From Benincasa hispida (lineage: Eukaryota > Streptophyta > Magnoliopsida > Cucurbitales > Cucurbitaceae), in NCBI RefSeq assembly GCF_009727055.1, contig NC_052354.1, positions 37,314,543 to 37,378,542 of the forward strand: a stretch of 64,000 nt of DNA. Direction: 5' to 3'. How positions within the stretch are numbered: the stretch's first letter is position 1; every line of letters begins with the position of its first letter. Both the position numbers and the translations under genes were made by a program. This document shows, piece by piece, positions 33,781-46,724 of this stretch. The notes under the pieces are model-generated. The model saw nothing but the letters and a program-made list of their open reading frames with translations, made no database searches and had not been told where the DNA came from.

Positions 33781-34880
33781 GTTTAATAAATTGATTTATT
33801 ATTAGATAATGTTTATATAGTTCCTAATATAAAAATGAACTCGATTTCTGTTGCTTGATTATAAGAACAGTTGTATTCAATTTCTTTCGTTGTAAATAAA
33901 TTGTTTATTTCCATGAATGGAGTTGAAATTTATTCTGTAACTTTCGAAAGTGATTTATATATGCTAAGGTTGTTAGATCTAAAATGCTCCTAAATACTGA
34001 ATTATTCAAAACAACGACGACTAAGAATAAAAGATAAAGAATTTTTCCTAAAGAAAATGTCCATCTTTGGCACCTAAGACTAAGTTACGAATCTTGATAG
34101 AATTGAGAAGTTGGTAAAGAATGGACTCTTCAGTGAATTAGAATAAAATTCATTACTAGTATGTGAGTCATGTCTTGAAGGCAAGACGACTAAAAGGCCT
34201 TTTATTGGAAAATGTTATAAAGCCAAAGAACCCTTGGAACTTGTACATTCAAACTTTTATGGTCCGATGAATGTTAAGGCAAGAGGAGAGTTTGGATATT
34301 TCATCTAATTTATAGTTGATTATTCAAGATTTGTGTATCTTTACCTAATGCCACATAAGTTTGAAGCTCTTGAAAAGTTCACAGAGTATAAGACTGAAGT
34401 TGAAAACTTATTGGGTAAAACAATAAAAATACTTCCATCTGATTTAGTGGAGAGTATATGGAATTGAGAACATTGAATCACATCCCAATTCTCAATACTT
34501 GGTACATCTCAACAGAATGGTGTATTTGAAAGGAGAATAAAACTTTCTTGGACGTGGTTTGGTTTATGATGACTATGCTCAATTACCTTTTTCTTTTTGG
34601 GGTTATGCAATAGAGGCTGCAGTTTACATCTTGAACAACGTTCCATCAAAAAACGTTTCTGAAACACGTTTTGAGTTATGGAAAGGTTGTAAAGGTAGTT
34701 TATGATATTTTAGATTTTTAGGATGTTCAGCACATGTGTTGACAACAAACCCTATGAAACTGGAACCTCGTTCCAGACTATGCTTATTTATAGACTATTC
34801 CAAGGAGACTAGATGTGGTTTCTTTTATGATCCTAAGGAGAACAAGGTATTTTATCAATAAATGCTACTTTCTTAGAGGA
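33781..34880 (+). pseudogene. Ty1/copia integrase remnant, element C4
   Basis: Broken in many frames. Readable pieces are the pre-integrase part (NVYIVPNIKMNSISVA, 33805-33855), the Cys pair region near 34150-34200 (CESCLEGKTTKRPF), the Asp region 34250-34345, and the C-terminal part 34620-34880 including ATFLEENYIRDH. Same order as C2 16610-17748. Confidence 0.8.
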
Positions 34881-35089
34881 AAATTATATAAGAGATCATA
34901 AGCCACACAGTAAAATAATTTTAAGTGAAATTTCCAATGAAAATATAGTACATCAACAAAAGTTGTTAACAATGCTAGTACATCACAAAAGTTAGTGATG
35001 ATGCTAGCACATTTAGTCAAATCCTTCTCAAGAGCTGAGAAAGCCTCATTGTAGTGGTAGGTTATATCCCATCCTATGCGATATATGGG

Positions 35090-36035
35090 TTTGACAGAAG
35101 CCCAAGTCATCATACTTGATGATGGCGTCGAGGATCCATTGTCGTTTAGACAAACAATGGATGATGTTGATAAAGATGAATGAGTTAAAGACATGGATCT
35201 TGAAATGAAGTCTATGTACTCCATTTAAGTTTGGGATCTTGTAGATCAACCTGATGGATTAAACCTATAGGTTGTAAGTGGATCTATAAGAGGAAAAGAG
35301 ATATAGATAAAAATGTGCAAACCTTTAAAGCTAAGCTTGTGGCAAAGAGTTATACCTAAGTAGAAGGGATTGATTATGAAGAAACCTTTTCTCATGTCAC
35401 CATGTTAAAGTCTATTCGCATTCTCTTATCCATTGCCACATTTATGACTATGAAATATGACTAATGGACGTCAAGATTGATTTTTTTGAATGGCAACCTT
35501 GATGAGAGTATCTACATGAATCAACTAGAGAGACTCATAAAACAAGGCCAGGAGCAAAAAGTTTGCAAGTTGAAACAATCCATTTATAGATTGAAACAAG
35601 CATCCAGATCTTGGAATATAAGGTTTGACAATGTAGTTAAATCTTATGATTTTGAACAAAATATAGATGAACCTTGTGTTTACAAGAAAATTATCAAAAG
35701 TATTGTTGCTTTTTTTTGTGTTGTATGTAGATGATATCCTTCTCATTGGAATTGATGTTGGATTTCTTATTGATATTCAAAATTGGTTATCTGCACAATT
35801 CCGTATGAAAGATTTGGGAAAAACACAGTATATTCTTAAAATTCAAATTGCTCGTAATCGTAATAATATATAAAATATTAGCCTTGTCTCAAGCATCTTA
35901 TATTGAGAAAATGCTTGTAAAATATTCGATGAAAAATTCCAAGAAAGGTAATTTACCTTTCAGAAATAGAATTATCTTGTCTAAGGAACAGTGTCCTAAG
36001 ATACCTCAAGAGGTTAAGAAGATGAGATGTACACC
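35090..36035 (+). pseudogene. Ty1/copia reverse transcriptase, element C4
   Basis: GLTEAQVIILDDGVEDPLSF (about 35090) opens RT. 35477-35734 carries FLNGNLDESIYMNQLERLIK, KVCKLKQSIYRLKQASRSWN and VDEPCVYKK-type text. 35667-35873 carries the catalytic box FFVLYVDDILLIGIDVGF, then QFRMKDLGKTQYILKIQIAR. It ends at about 36035 in QEVKKMRCTPDS, where an insertion breaks it. One base lost in a T run (about 35708-35715) shifts the frame before YVDD. Confidence 0.9.
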
Positions 36036-36790
36036 TGATAGCACCTAAAATGTGTTATTTCCTTTTCTTAATTCTAGGTCGTTACTATGTTTAATTTCTT
36101 TATTTAGTGTTTTTATAGGTATTGAGCATCTTGGAGGTAGAATCTGTCATTACGAGCTGTTTGAGGTTAATTTGGATCAATTAGGAGCTAATGTAAGCAA
36201 CCGAACTTCAAAAAGACGTAAAGGGACAAAAATGCCCATGGATGTAGTGTTGCAACACTCAACCGAGCGTTGCACAATGCTACAAGGAAGTAGCCTCGCA
36301 TTTCTGGAAGGACAAGGTAGGCTCACAACGTTGCACGTAACATTGCAATGCTATGAAGTTTAAAAGAGTCAACACAGTGAATGCGCGCAAACGAGCGTTG
36401 CGACGCTTAATGCTGCGACACTGAGTTAAAATGTTTTTCTTTGTTTTAGGGAAAAGTAGCATGAAATAATCAATCCCAATCGGCTCCTATTCTGGTTTTC
36501 TCCAATTATCACCTCCCACTTGTATTTTTCTTCATTTTTCTCCTCATCTCATGTAATTAGCAAAGACATTGCCGAGTTCTTCTCTTTTTCATCTCCATGG
36601 GAAGGTAAGACCTAGCTCATTTAGTTTAAGGATTTGGAACAATGTAACTTTTGGGAGTTTTGTTTAAATGTAATTTCTATATTCTTGTCTATGGTTTCAA
36701 TCAAAATCTCGTGTTTATGAATTGCATTATTTCATTATTGATTGACAACCAATAATTTGTTGTGTAATTTGAATGCTTCGAGATTGGCTA
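36036..36790. mobile_element. ~750-bp insertion in the RNase H region of C4, perhaps a decayed solo LTR
   Basis: Copia sequence stops at about 36035 and resumes near 36791 (KDDPYVS, then LRRTRNYMFVYGA). About 95 bp of copia text present in C2 (18856-18990) is missing. The insert starts TGATAGCACCTAAAATGTG, is noncoding and has GTTGCAACACT-type repeats at 36248-36420. The TGAT start recalls gypsy LTRs, but I see no matching ...ATCA end or target duplication. Confidence 0.5.
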
Positions 36791-37142
36791 GTAAAGACGA
36801 TCCTTATGTATCTTAGGAGAACAAGGAACTATATGTTTGTGTATGGTGCATCCTTAGAGGATACATTGACTTTACTTTTTAGATTGACTAGGATTCTAGG
36901 AAATCCATGTCAAGATCAGTGTTCATTCTTAATGGAGGAGTTGTAGTTTGGTACGACATCAAACAAAATTGCGTTACTGACTCTACATTAAGACAGAGTA
37001 TGTAGCTGCTTGTGAAGTTGCTAAAGAGGCTGTATGGCTGAGAAAGTTCTTGATTGATTTGGAAGTACATCCAAATATGTCTTTGTCTATCACCCTTCAC
37101 TGTGATAACAGTGGTGCTGTGGCAAATTCAAAAGAACCATTA
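36791..37142 (+). pseudogene. Ty1/copia RNase H end, element C4
   Basis: NYMFVYGASLEDTLTLLF, then DSRKSMSRSVFILNGGVVVW, EYVAACEVAKEAVWLRKFLI and HCDNSGAVANSKEP: the C-terminal half of copia RNase H. It breaks off at 37142, so the C4 3' end and 3' LTR are gone. Confidence 0.86.
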
Positions 37143-37463
37143 TAGGTCTCCAATTATGTTGCAATATCAAAAAAGAAAGAATAAAAGAGAAAAGGGGAAG
37201 TCGGCGGTTGAATCGGTTAAGGATTATTGTCAATGCTGTTCGGAGAATTTGAAGTTTGAAAAGAAGGAAGAAACCAGAAGGGGGGGGGGGAGGGAAGAAT
37301 TATGAATATCAGAAGTGAGGAAGGAGAGCTCTCGAGAGTGGGAGTTCGGAAGTCTTTGTCGTGGAGAAGTCGTCGCAGTGTGCTGCTCATCGTTCACTTC
37401 TACCAAGCTTAGCGATCGATAAAACAATTGGTAAGCGATCGTAATTGCATTTTGGTAAGCGAT
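37143..37463. other. Short unassigned stretch between C4 and the G2 LTR
   Basis: Purine-rich, with a run of 12 or more G at about 37280-37292. It ends in three AAGCGAT(CG) words (37410-37463) like the cores of the copia leader arrays, so it may be a leader fragment. No coding potential. Confidence 0.4.
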
Positions 37464-39115
37464 TGATAACGGGCAGAAATGCACGTTATTACAGTGCTAA
37501 GTTCTTAAACAATGCTCACTTGCGTTGATAAAATATGTTAGATTGCCGTCCAAAAAGCATTAAGTTCATAACATTGCGGTAGCATGCGTACATCGCATAG
37601 AAACAGTTAATTTTTGTATTTTTATTGCAAATATTTGCGTTGACACAAGGCTTTGCGGTGATTTGTGCTCACAAACATCTGCTCAAGAAGGATTGCCACA
37701 TAGAGTCAGCACAACTTGGTGGGTGCATCTGGGTGAAAGGCATAATTAATCACAATGGAGACAGAAATCTGATGACGGTCGAATATGAATTAAGTCTATA
37801 AGCTTGCTAACAATAACAAGTACATTCAGCTTTTCATTGAAAATATTCGACGCATCACTTAAGAGAATTAAAGCCATCCCATCTGTTGCAATCATAAGAG
37901 ACAATCCACCTTTCACCCCAAAGCTCTATTTAAATACCAAAGGCATCCCTCAGAAAAGGGGTTCAGCAGCCGGATACTTAGAATGATTTTCTTCATAGTT
38001 TAGCCTTGTCCATAGTTTTCCTTTTTATTTTTAAGGCAGAGCAAAAGAAGGAAGAGCAAAAGAAGGGAAGAGATGCCCGGAAGATCGCTTAGGGCAACTC
38101 AAGAGAGAACCCGGAGGCGTAGAAAGCAGAGAGCGGGTCGACTCTCACGAGAGTGAGATTATCTTTTGAACAAGAGTAGAAAGACAGTTGTAAAAAGCTT
38201 GGGAAGCAAGAGATTGCTACCAGGCTCTTTATTCTCTTATTGCATTGTTATTTTGTACTTCAAACTTTAATTTTACAATGGAAGTTCTTTATCTACATCT
38301 GTTCACTCTCTTAGCATGCATGAGTAGCTAAACTTATCGAATGGGTTGAGAAGAACTAAGTTAACATGACTTAGGATCTTCATTGCTTGCGATTATTTTG
38401 TTTATTGCTATGCCCAACATTCCTTTAGAACTACTTGAGAAAGAGTCTAAAGAAAGAACCTAAGACTTGAGAGGGTTAGGTTAGAATCTAGACTCGAGAG
38501 AGCAAGATTAGAACTGCATAAACAAGAGATAGGGACTTAGAGATAAGCTCTGTTTGTCATCCTGCATCGCATGCATCCTAGAGATAGGTATGATATTATG
38601 TGGTCGCCTTGTTTGTGTGTGTGTCATTTTGTCATCGCATAAATAAGAATAGAGGCTTATGTGTAGGTCCTATAGACTTATCACATATATTGCATGCTTT
38701 CTAGAATTAGAAGCCATAGCATTCGCATCGAGAGATGGTTTACTATTGTATGCGTGTTGCATGGTCGCATGGCATGAACGCATCCTAGGAAGTGTTAGCC
38801 GAACCTTTTCTTAACCCGTTCACCGCATACTCATCGCATCTTCTGCTTTATCAACTCTTTTTGAAACTTCACCGCATTTGTTTATTTTTATTACCGCAAA
38901 CAACAAACCAAACAACTATTTGAGTTTTCGATTATCGCAAAGTTTCTTGAAAATTACCACCGCAAACTGTTTTCCCAAGTCCCTGAGTTCGACCCTGGAC
39001 TTACCAGGAAACTCAGTGGGGTTTACACTTGGATTCAACTGAGAAAACTTGAGTGCTCAACGCATTTTCATCTTTGCATTTCATCCATAATTCCACCTCA
39101 TAAAATAATGCATCA
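37464..39115 (+). mobile_element. 5' LTR of gypsy element G2 (LTR family A)
   Basis: 1652 bp from TGATAACGGGCAGAAATGCA to AAAATAATGCATCA, followed by the primer site six bases on. TATA-like TATTTAAATA at about 37926-37936. Best complete copy of LTR family A here; compare 3648-5150 (+) and 8294-9927 (-). Confidence 0.93.
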
Positions 39116-39121
39116 AGTTTT

Positions 39122-39139
39122 TGGCACCGTTGCCGGGGA
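39122..39139 (+). promoter_or_regulatory. Primer-binding site of G2 (tRNA-Asp)
   Basis: TGGCACCGTTGCCGGGGA, 17 of 18 bases complementary to the 3' end of plant tRNA-Asp(GTC) including CCA. Typical of Athila/Tat gypsy elements. Confidence 0.9.
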
Positions 39140-39271
39140 CTTCGGCAAATCAGTATGTTAATGACAAATTTTCTGATTTATTTGCAGCTCTCAATCTCTG
39201 GCGAATTACGATCCAGAGATTGAGAGGACACTCAGACGGAGATTAAGAGACAACTGCCAGATAAAGAAGAC

Positions 39272-40145
39272 ATGGCGGAGCAGCTTGGAAATGGAGCACC
39301 AAACGAGAACAACGTCATGGCGAATCCAATCCTACTGGCAAACGATTGTAATAGGTCCATTAGGGACTATGCATCGCTCTATGATTTCTCTCAAGGAATC
39401 ATGAGGCCTGCCCTTGATGGAGGCCGATTCGAAATGAAACCGTGATACGCCGAGATATTTCAACTGCAGGACAATTCGGAGGAAGGCGTGATGAGATCCG
39501 CACTCCCACCTCGTTGTTTATTAGAAACTTCAACACTTTTTGTGTTCCCGAACATCTCTGTCGAAAATTCGTCTAACTCTTTCCATTCTTCTCTGTTGAT
39601 CAGGTAAGAAAATAGCCGTATTCCCTTGAGTCGGGAAAGATCACTTCATGGGAACAGGTCATAAGAGATTTATGAAAGAATATCCCACCTACTGAAATGC
39701 TAGACGAAGGAAACTAATAACTAGTTTTGAACAATACATGGACAAATCGCTCAGCGATGCCTGGCGAGTTTAGAGGTTTCAAGCGTCCACACAACAATTA
39801 CCAGACTGGCTACAAATGGAAATCTTTTATCACGTTTAAATCCCGCTTCGCGTAGACCGCTCCGCAATGCGGCAGCCGTTGGTGGTCTTGCTAGACAAAA
39901 ACTATAACGAGCTAAAACATACTGGATCCATCTCTGTGATAAATCAAAATGTATGCGATCTGATAGACGGCCAGCTCATGATACTTAACGCGGATATGAG
40001 AATGCCCCATCATGTCAAGCAATTTCAAAGACATAACTTGAACTATTCAGCAATACTACCTCTAATCGTGTAAGATGTCTTGCTAAAATCATCTTTCAAA
40101 TTCCTTTGAAACCAGTAACAAATCCACCCAAGTCTGACCAGTCAA
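39272..40145 (+). pseudogene. Start of gypsy gag, element G2 (sequence of poor quality)
   Basis: MAEQLGNGAPNENNVMANPI, then DCNRSIRDYASLYDFSQGIM: the N-terminus of an Athila/Tat gag, with the start fixed by this motif about 130 bases after the primer site. From about 39430 the text fills with indels compared with the second copy (48501-49192), and after about 39930 it is barely alignable, ending at the N run. The later gag blocks (DKSLSDAWRV; LPDW) are only partly readable. The loss is better explained by base-calling noise at a contig end than by evolution. Confidence 0.7.
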
Positions 40146-40170
40146 NNNNNNNNNNNNNNNNNNNNNNNNN
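40146..40170. other. Assembly gap of 25 N
   Basis: Exactly 25 undetermined bases. The sequence on its right repeats that on its left (see 40171-49192), so this is a join between overlapping ends rather than a true gap of this size. Confidence 0.98.
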
Positions 40171-43100
40171 TCTAAGTAATCAAGGCGTTATATCGGGTCT
40201 AGTATCTCGTGGTCCAAGATCTTATACAACTCTTGTATAGGAATAGCCCCTCCTCGTCTCCACCCGATAATGGTCAGGATCTGATCCATCTGTAGTAGTT
40301 TATGAAACACTTGGCAAACGCTCTAAACTACAGGCTGTATCCGTAGTGTCCCAGGATCAGGTATCCCACTTTTAATCCTTATACTACACAGACCGATTAG
40401 GTGTATCCCTTAAGGCATGATCCACTTGTAATCACATATACATGCTTAAGTTGACTAAGATAACAAAGGAGCTTTGTTTATTGGATATGAGTAAATGCCA
40501 GAATTAAAATAACATTTATTTTATTTATTGAACAATGTGTATTCTGTACAAAAAACAACCGAGACTTCGGGAGAAATTAGGACACCAATTCCACATACTC
40601 ATATCTTCAGCTGTCCTTGATCCCATAACTCTGCTGAAAAGCTCCAAAAAGTATCAGTAGGAAAGCTTGTGAGATGGTTCACGTTGATAACAAGTGAAAG
40701 ACAGCAAAGCTGAACAGACGTTTTTCCTTGGAGAGTTCATCAAGGTATGTTACTTAAAACCCACCTTTTGGGAAAGAGCATGCTTTAGTTTTTTGCCAAA
40801 ATTAGTGATTAGATGTTATGGATCTTGGATACTTCCGCTGCATGTTGTTTAAACTCTTTTAGGATCCATCTTTTGTCTCCACATAAAATTCAAATACTTA
40901 TGTTAATAGCCGATGGATCTTTGTTTATTGGAGTTTAGTTTATTTCTGAAACGAAATGAACAATGTCAAAATTCAATAACAACTTCATTGAATAAAACTT
41001 CAATAACATCTAATATTGAATTAACAAGAATATAATTTATTATTTACAACACACGAGTTTTAGGACATTAAAACCCAACCACAATTAACGTCACTTAGAT
41101 AAATTAACTTAGCCTAAAATTTACATAAGTAAATCCTATTTACAAAATACTTAGTGTGGAGGAAAAATATATATGATGTAATTTTTCTCTCGACGGTCTC
41201 CGTTAAAATCCACAACCGTGAAGATCCAACTCGTCTCGTGTTACCCTGCTGTAACCCTCCCTTTTGAAAGGTATTAGTATGGTCAATACCAAGGTGGATG
41301 GAGAAAATATTTATAGTAAGTGGGAGAAAATATGTGTCAAAATATCCCTGCATCTCCTTTTAGTTGCAAAAGGTGAAATTTCATACTCGATCTTGTTGGT
41401 GCCCCAAGGTGCACCCTCCCTTTTGGAAGGTGTTTTATATGGAGTCAATATCAAGGCCAAGCTCAAAATTGGATAGGTCACCTTAGATTTACAACCCATA
41501 TTGTCCATTCCTTGGTAAGGCCCATTGGGCGGAACTCTAGAGATCTTAAAACGAAAAGATCACACTTTACAAGAATTCACAAGTAAGTTTGATTTTTTTC
41601 TGATCAAATAATGTAACTAAACACTATGGAAATAGAGTTATTCTGGCATATATGTTTGGTTGAGAGTGTCTTAACATTGGAAGAATAACCGACCACCCGG
41701 ACCTAGCACTTTTAGTTCTAAATTCAATGAAGTGTAATCATTGCAAAATTAATGAATTTAAGTTTCATTACAACTTTGGCTAAATGGCGATTGGGGTTTA
41801 AACCAGTTATGCAGTTATTTCAATAAAACAACGACTAGTGATGTGATATTACGTCCTTAGTGCTGACAACACATTACTAGATGAAAATTACACACCTTGA
41901 AAAACACAACTTAATATTGTGCTAGTCATGGGACGACTTGAAATTTCATTCTTAGTTGAGTTGAATGTCCTCAAATTCCTACCTAAATGCAGTATTGAAC
42001 ATGTTTCAATGATGCATATGAAGAAATGGATTAAGCCCAACAAAAAGACACTCCGCATACATATGGCAGCTTATTTGAAGTTTAAGCCAAAAAGCATGAG
42101 AAACTGTTCCTCTGCTCGAGAGATCATGGAATCGTTGTTTGTATGTTTGGAGAACTGTCTACTCAAATCAAGCACCGATGTTCTCAATTCATCTTATAAT
42201 CGCACCGTATGAATGAGGAGACCCAAGTTAGAGAAGTTCTCAATTCTGAGGATCACTTCAAGCGTGGCTTGAGATGAACAGGGTGGTTGATGTGACGAGG
42301 CTAGCTAGTTTAACTTTATTATGGAAACTTTTTTGAAGAGTTTCCCTCCAGACTTCGCTCTAATGCTGTTATGAACAAGCTTGACTACAAATCTTACTAC
42401 CTATTTCTTAATAATCTATTAAATCTATGAGTCCTTGATAATAGTCAAAGGAACAACAATGGGGAGAACAAATTTTTCCAGCTCTTCTAGAAACTTCCCG
42501 CAGAGTGTCGACCACTGAAGACCAAACATCTACACCTTCTTTCTGGTTCAATAGTGGAAGAAAGAAGAAGGTGAAATAAGAGGCATAAAACTTCCCTCAT
42601 CGCGTTGCCAAAAGGGCAAGAAGGCCAAACTTGTAAAAGGGAATATATTTCCATTGCGAATCAAGATGGGCATAAGGAAAGAAAAACTAATTCGAAGTAC
42701 TTCGCTGGAGAAGTAGAAATCCAAAGAAGGTAAAATAAATTTGCCTTGTTTAGAAGCTTGTTTGGTGGAGGAATGATAATTTTGCATGGATAAATTGATT
42801 AGGAGCCATAATCAGTTTGTCTATCTTTCTTACAGGGAAATAAAGTTTCCCAAAAGTAGCTAGACGCTGGCGAGAGACCATGAAGGTAGGAATTAGGAAG
42901 AGATCGTCTCAGCCTGTTGTTGTGGGGACGCATTAAATTACTGTTTTAATAAATTGATCTTATTATTAGATAATGTTTATATAGTTCTAATATAAAAATG
43001 AACTCGGATTTCTGTGCTTGATTATAAGAACAGATTGTATCAATTTCTTTCGTTGTAAATATAATTGTTTATTTCCATGAATGGAGTTTGAAATTTATTC

Positions 43101-46100
43101 CTGTATAACTTTCGAAAGTGATTTATATATGCTAAGGTTGTTAGATCATAAATGCTCCTAAATACAATTATTCATAACAACGACGACTTAAGAATAAAGA
43201 TAAAGAATTTTCCTAAAGAAAATGTTCATCTTGGCACCTAAGACTAAGTTACATTCTGGATAGGAATGAGAAGTTGGTAAAGAATGGGACTCTCTCATGA
43301 ATTAGACATAAAATTCTACTAGTATGTGAAGTTCATGTCTTTGAAGGCAAAGACGACTAAGAAAGGCCTTTATATGTGAAAATGTTATAAAGCCAAAGAA
43401 CCTTGGAACTTGTTAGCATTCAAACTTTTATGGTCCGATGAATGTTAAGGCAAGAGGAGAGTTTGGATATTTCATCTAATTTATAGTTGATTATTCAAGA
43501 TTTGTGGTATCTTTACCTAATGCCACATAAGTTGTGCAAAGCTCTTGAAAAGTTCACAGAGTATACAGACTGAGTTAAACTAATATGGGTAAAACAATAA
43601 AAAATACTTCCATCTGATTTAGTGGAGGTATATGGAATTTGAGAACATCATTGAATCACATCCAATTCTCAATACTTGGTACATCTCAACAGAATGGTGT
43701 AATTTTGAAAGGAGAATAAAAACTTTCATTGGACGTGTTTGGGTTTATTGATGGTACTATGGCTCATACCTTTTCTTTTGGGGTATGCAATAGAGGCTGG
43801 CAGTTATACATCTTGAAACAACGTTCCATCAAAAAACGTTTCTGAAACACGGTTTTGAGTTATGGAAAAGGGTTGTAAAGGTAGTTTTTATGATATTTTA
43901 GATGTTTTAGGATGTTCAGCACATGTGTTCGACAACAAACCCTAATGAACTGGAACCTCGTTCCAAACTTATGTTATTATAGACTAATTCCAAGGAGACT
44001 AGATGTGTTTCTTTTATGAATCCCTAAGGAGAACAAGGTATTTATCATAAATGCTACTTTCTTAGAGGAAAATTAATTATAGGAGATCATAAGCCACACA
44101 GTAAAAATTATTTTAAGTGAAATTTCAATGGAAATATTAGTACATCAACAAAGTTGTTAACAATGCTAGTACATCACAAAAGTTATGAGATGCTAGCACA
44201 TTTAGTCAAATCCTTCTCAAGAGCCTGAGAAAAGCCCTCACTGTAGTGGTAGGTTATTATCCCATCCTATGCGACATACTATGGGTTTGAAGAAGCCCAA
44301 TCTATCATACTTTGATGATGTGGCGTCGAGATTCCATTGGTCGTTTTAGACAAACAAATGGATGAATTTGATAAGAATGAATGAGTTTAAAAGACATGGA
44401 ATCTTGAAATGAATCTATGTACTCATTTAAGTTTGGGATCTTGTTAGATCATAACCCTGATTGGATTAACCATATAAGGTTGTAAGTGGATCTATAGAGG
44501 AAAAGAGATATAGATAAAATGTGCAAACTTTAAAGCTAAGCTTGTGGCCAAAGAGTTTATACTAAGTAAGAAGGGAATTTGATTATGAAGAAACCTTTTT
44601 CATCATGTCACCATGTTAAAGTCTATTCAGCATTCTCTTATCCATTGCACATTTATAGATATGAAATATGACTAATGGACGTCAAGATTGATTTTTTGAT
44701 GCAACCTTGTATGAGGGTTCTACATGAATCAACTAGAGAGAACTCATAAAACAAGGCGGAAGCAAAAAGTTTGGCAAGTTGAAACCAATCCATTTATAGA
44801 TTGAAACAAGCATCCAGATCTTGGAATATAGGTTTGACAACTGTAGTTAAATACTTATTTTTTGAACCAAAATATAGAGAACCTTGTGTTTACAAGAAAT
44901 TATCAAAAGTATGTTGCTTTTTTTTTTGTGTTGTATGTAGATGATATCCTTCTCATTGAATTGTGTGGATTTCTTATTGATATCAAAATTGGTTATCTGC
45001 CAATTCACGTATTGAAAGATTTGGGAAAAACACAGTAATATTTCTTAAGATTTCAATTTGCTCGTAATCGTATAATATATAAATATATTAGCCTTGTCTC
45101 AAGCATCTTTATATTGAGAAAAATGGCTTATTGTAAAATATTCGATATGAAAAATTCCCAAGAAAGGTAAATTTACCTTTGCAGATAGAATTATTCTTTG
45201 TCTAAGGAACAGTGTCCTAAAGATACCTCTAAGAGGTAAGAAGATGAGATGTTACACCTGATAGCACCTAAAAATGTGTTATTTCCTCTTTCTTAATTCT
45301 AGGTCGTTCTATGTTAATTTCTTTATTTAGTGTTTTTATAGGTAATTGAAGCATCTTGGAGGTAGAATCTGTCATGTACGGCTGTTTGACAGGTTTAATT
45401 TGGATTCAATTAGGAGCTAATGTAAGCAACCGAACTTTCCAAATAGACTAAAGGGACAAAATGCCCAATGGATGTAGTGTTGCAACAACTCAACGAGCGT
45501 TCAAATGCTACAAGGAAGTAGCCTCGCATTCTGGAAAGGACAAGGTTAGGCTTCACAAACGTTGCACGTAACATTGCAATTGCTATGAAGTTTTTAAAAG
45601 AGTCCAACACAGTGAATGCGCGCAAACGAGCGTTGCGACGCTTAATGCTGCGACGACACTGAGTTAAAAATGTTTTTCCTTTGTTTTAGGAAAGTAGCAT
45701 GAAATAATCAATCCTCAATCGCTCCTATTCTGGTTTTTCTCCAAATTATCACCTCCCACTTGGTATTTTTCTTCATTTTTTCTCCTCATCTCATGTAATT
45801 AGCAAGACACTTGCCGGAGTTCTTTCTTTTTCAATCTCCATGGGAAGGTAAGACCTAGCTCATTTTAGTTTAAGGGATTTGGAACAATGTAACTTTGGGA
45901 GTTTGGTTTTAAATTGTTAAATTCTCTATATTCTTTCTATGGTTTCAATAAAATGCTCGTGTTTATTTGAATTGCATTATTTCATTATTTGAATGACAAC
46001 CAATAATTTGTTGTGTAATTTGATGCTTCGAGATTGGGCTTAGTAAAGACGATCCTTATGTATCTTTAGGAGTAACCAAGGACACTATATGTTTGTGTAT

Positions 46101-46724
46101 GGTGCATCCTTAGAGGATACATTGACTTTACTTTTAGATTGACTAGGATTCTAGGGAAAATCCATTGTCAAAATCAAGTTGTTCATTCTTAATGGAGTGA
46201 GTTGTAGTTTGGTTCGACATCAACAAAATTGCGTTACTGGACTTACATTAAGACAGAGTATGTAGCCTTGTGAAGTTGCTTAAAGAGGCTGTATGGCTGA
46301 GAAGTTCTTGATTGATTTGAGAAGTACATCCAAATAATGTCTTTGTCTATCACCTTCACTGTGATACAGTGGTGCTGTGGCAAATTTCAAAAGAACCATT
46401 ATAGGTCTCCAATTATGTTGCAAATACAAAAAAGAAAGAATAAAAGAGAAAAGGGAAGTCGCGGTTTGAATCGGTAAGATTATTGTCAAATGCCTGTTCG
46501 GGAGAATTTGAAGTTTGAAAAAGGAAGAAACAGAAGGGGGGGGGAGGGAGGGGAAGAATATATATCAGAAGTGAGGAAGGAGAAGCTCTCGAGAGTGGGA
46601 GTTCGGAAGTCTTGTCGTGGAGAAGTCGTCGCAGTGTCTGCTCATCGTCTAACTTTCTACCAAGCTTAGCGATCGTAATAACAATATTGGTAAGCGATCG
46701 TATGAGCATTATGGTAAGCTGATT

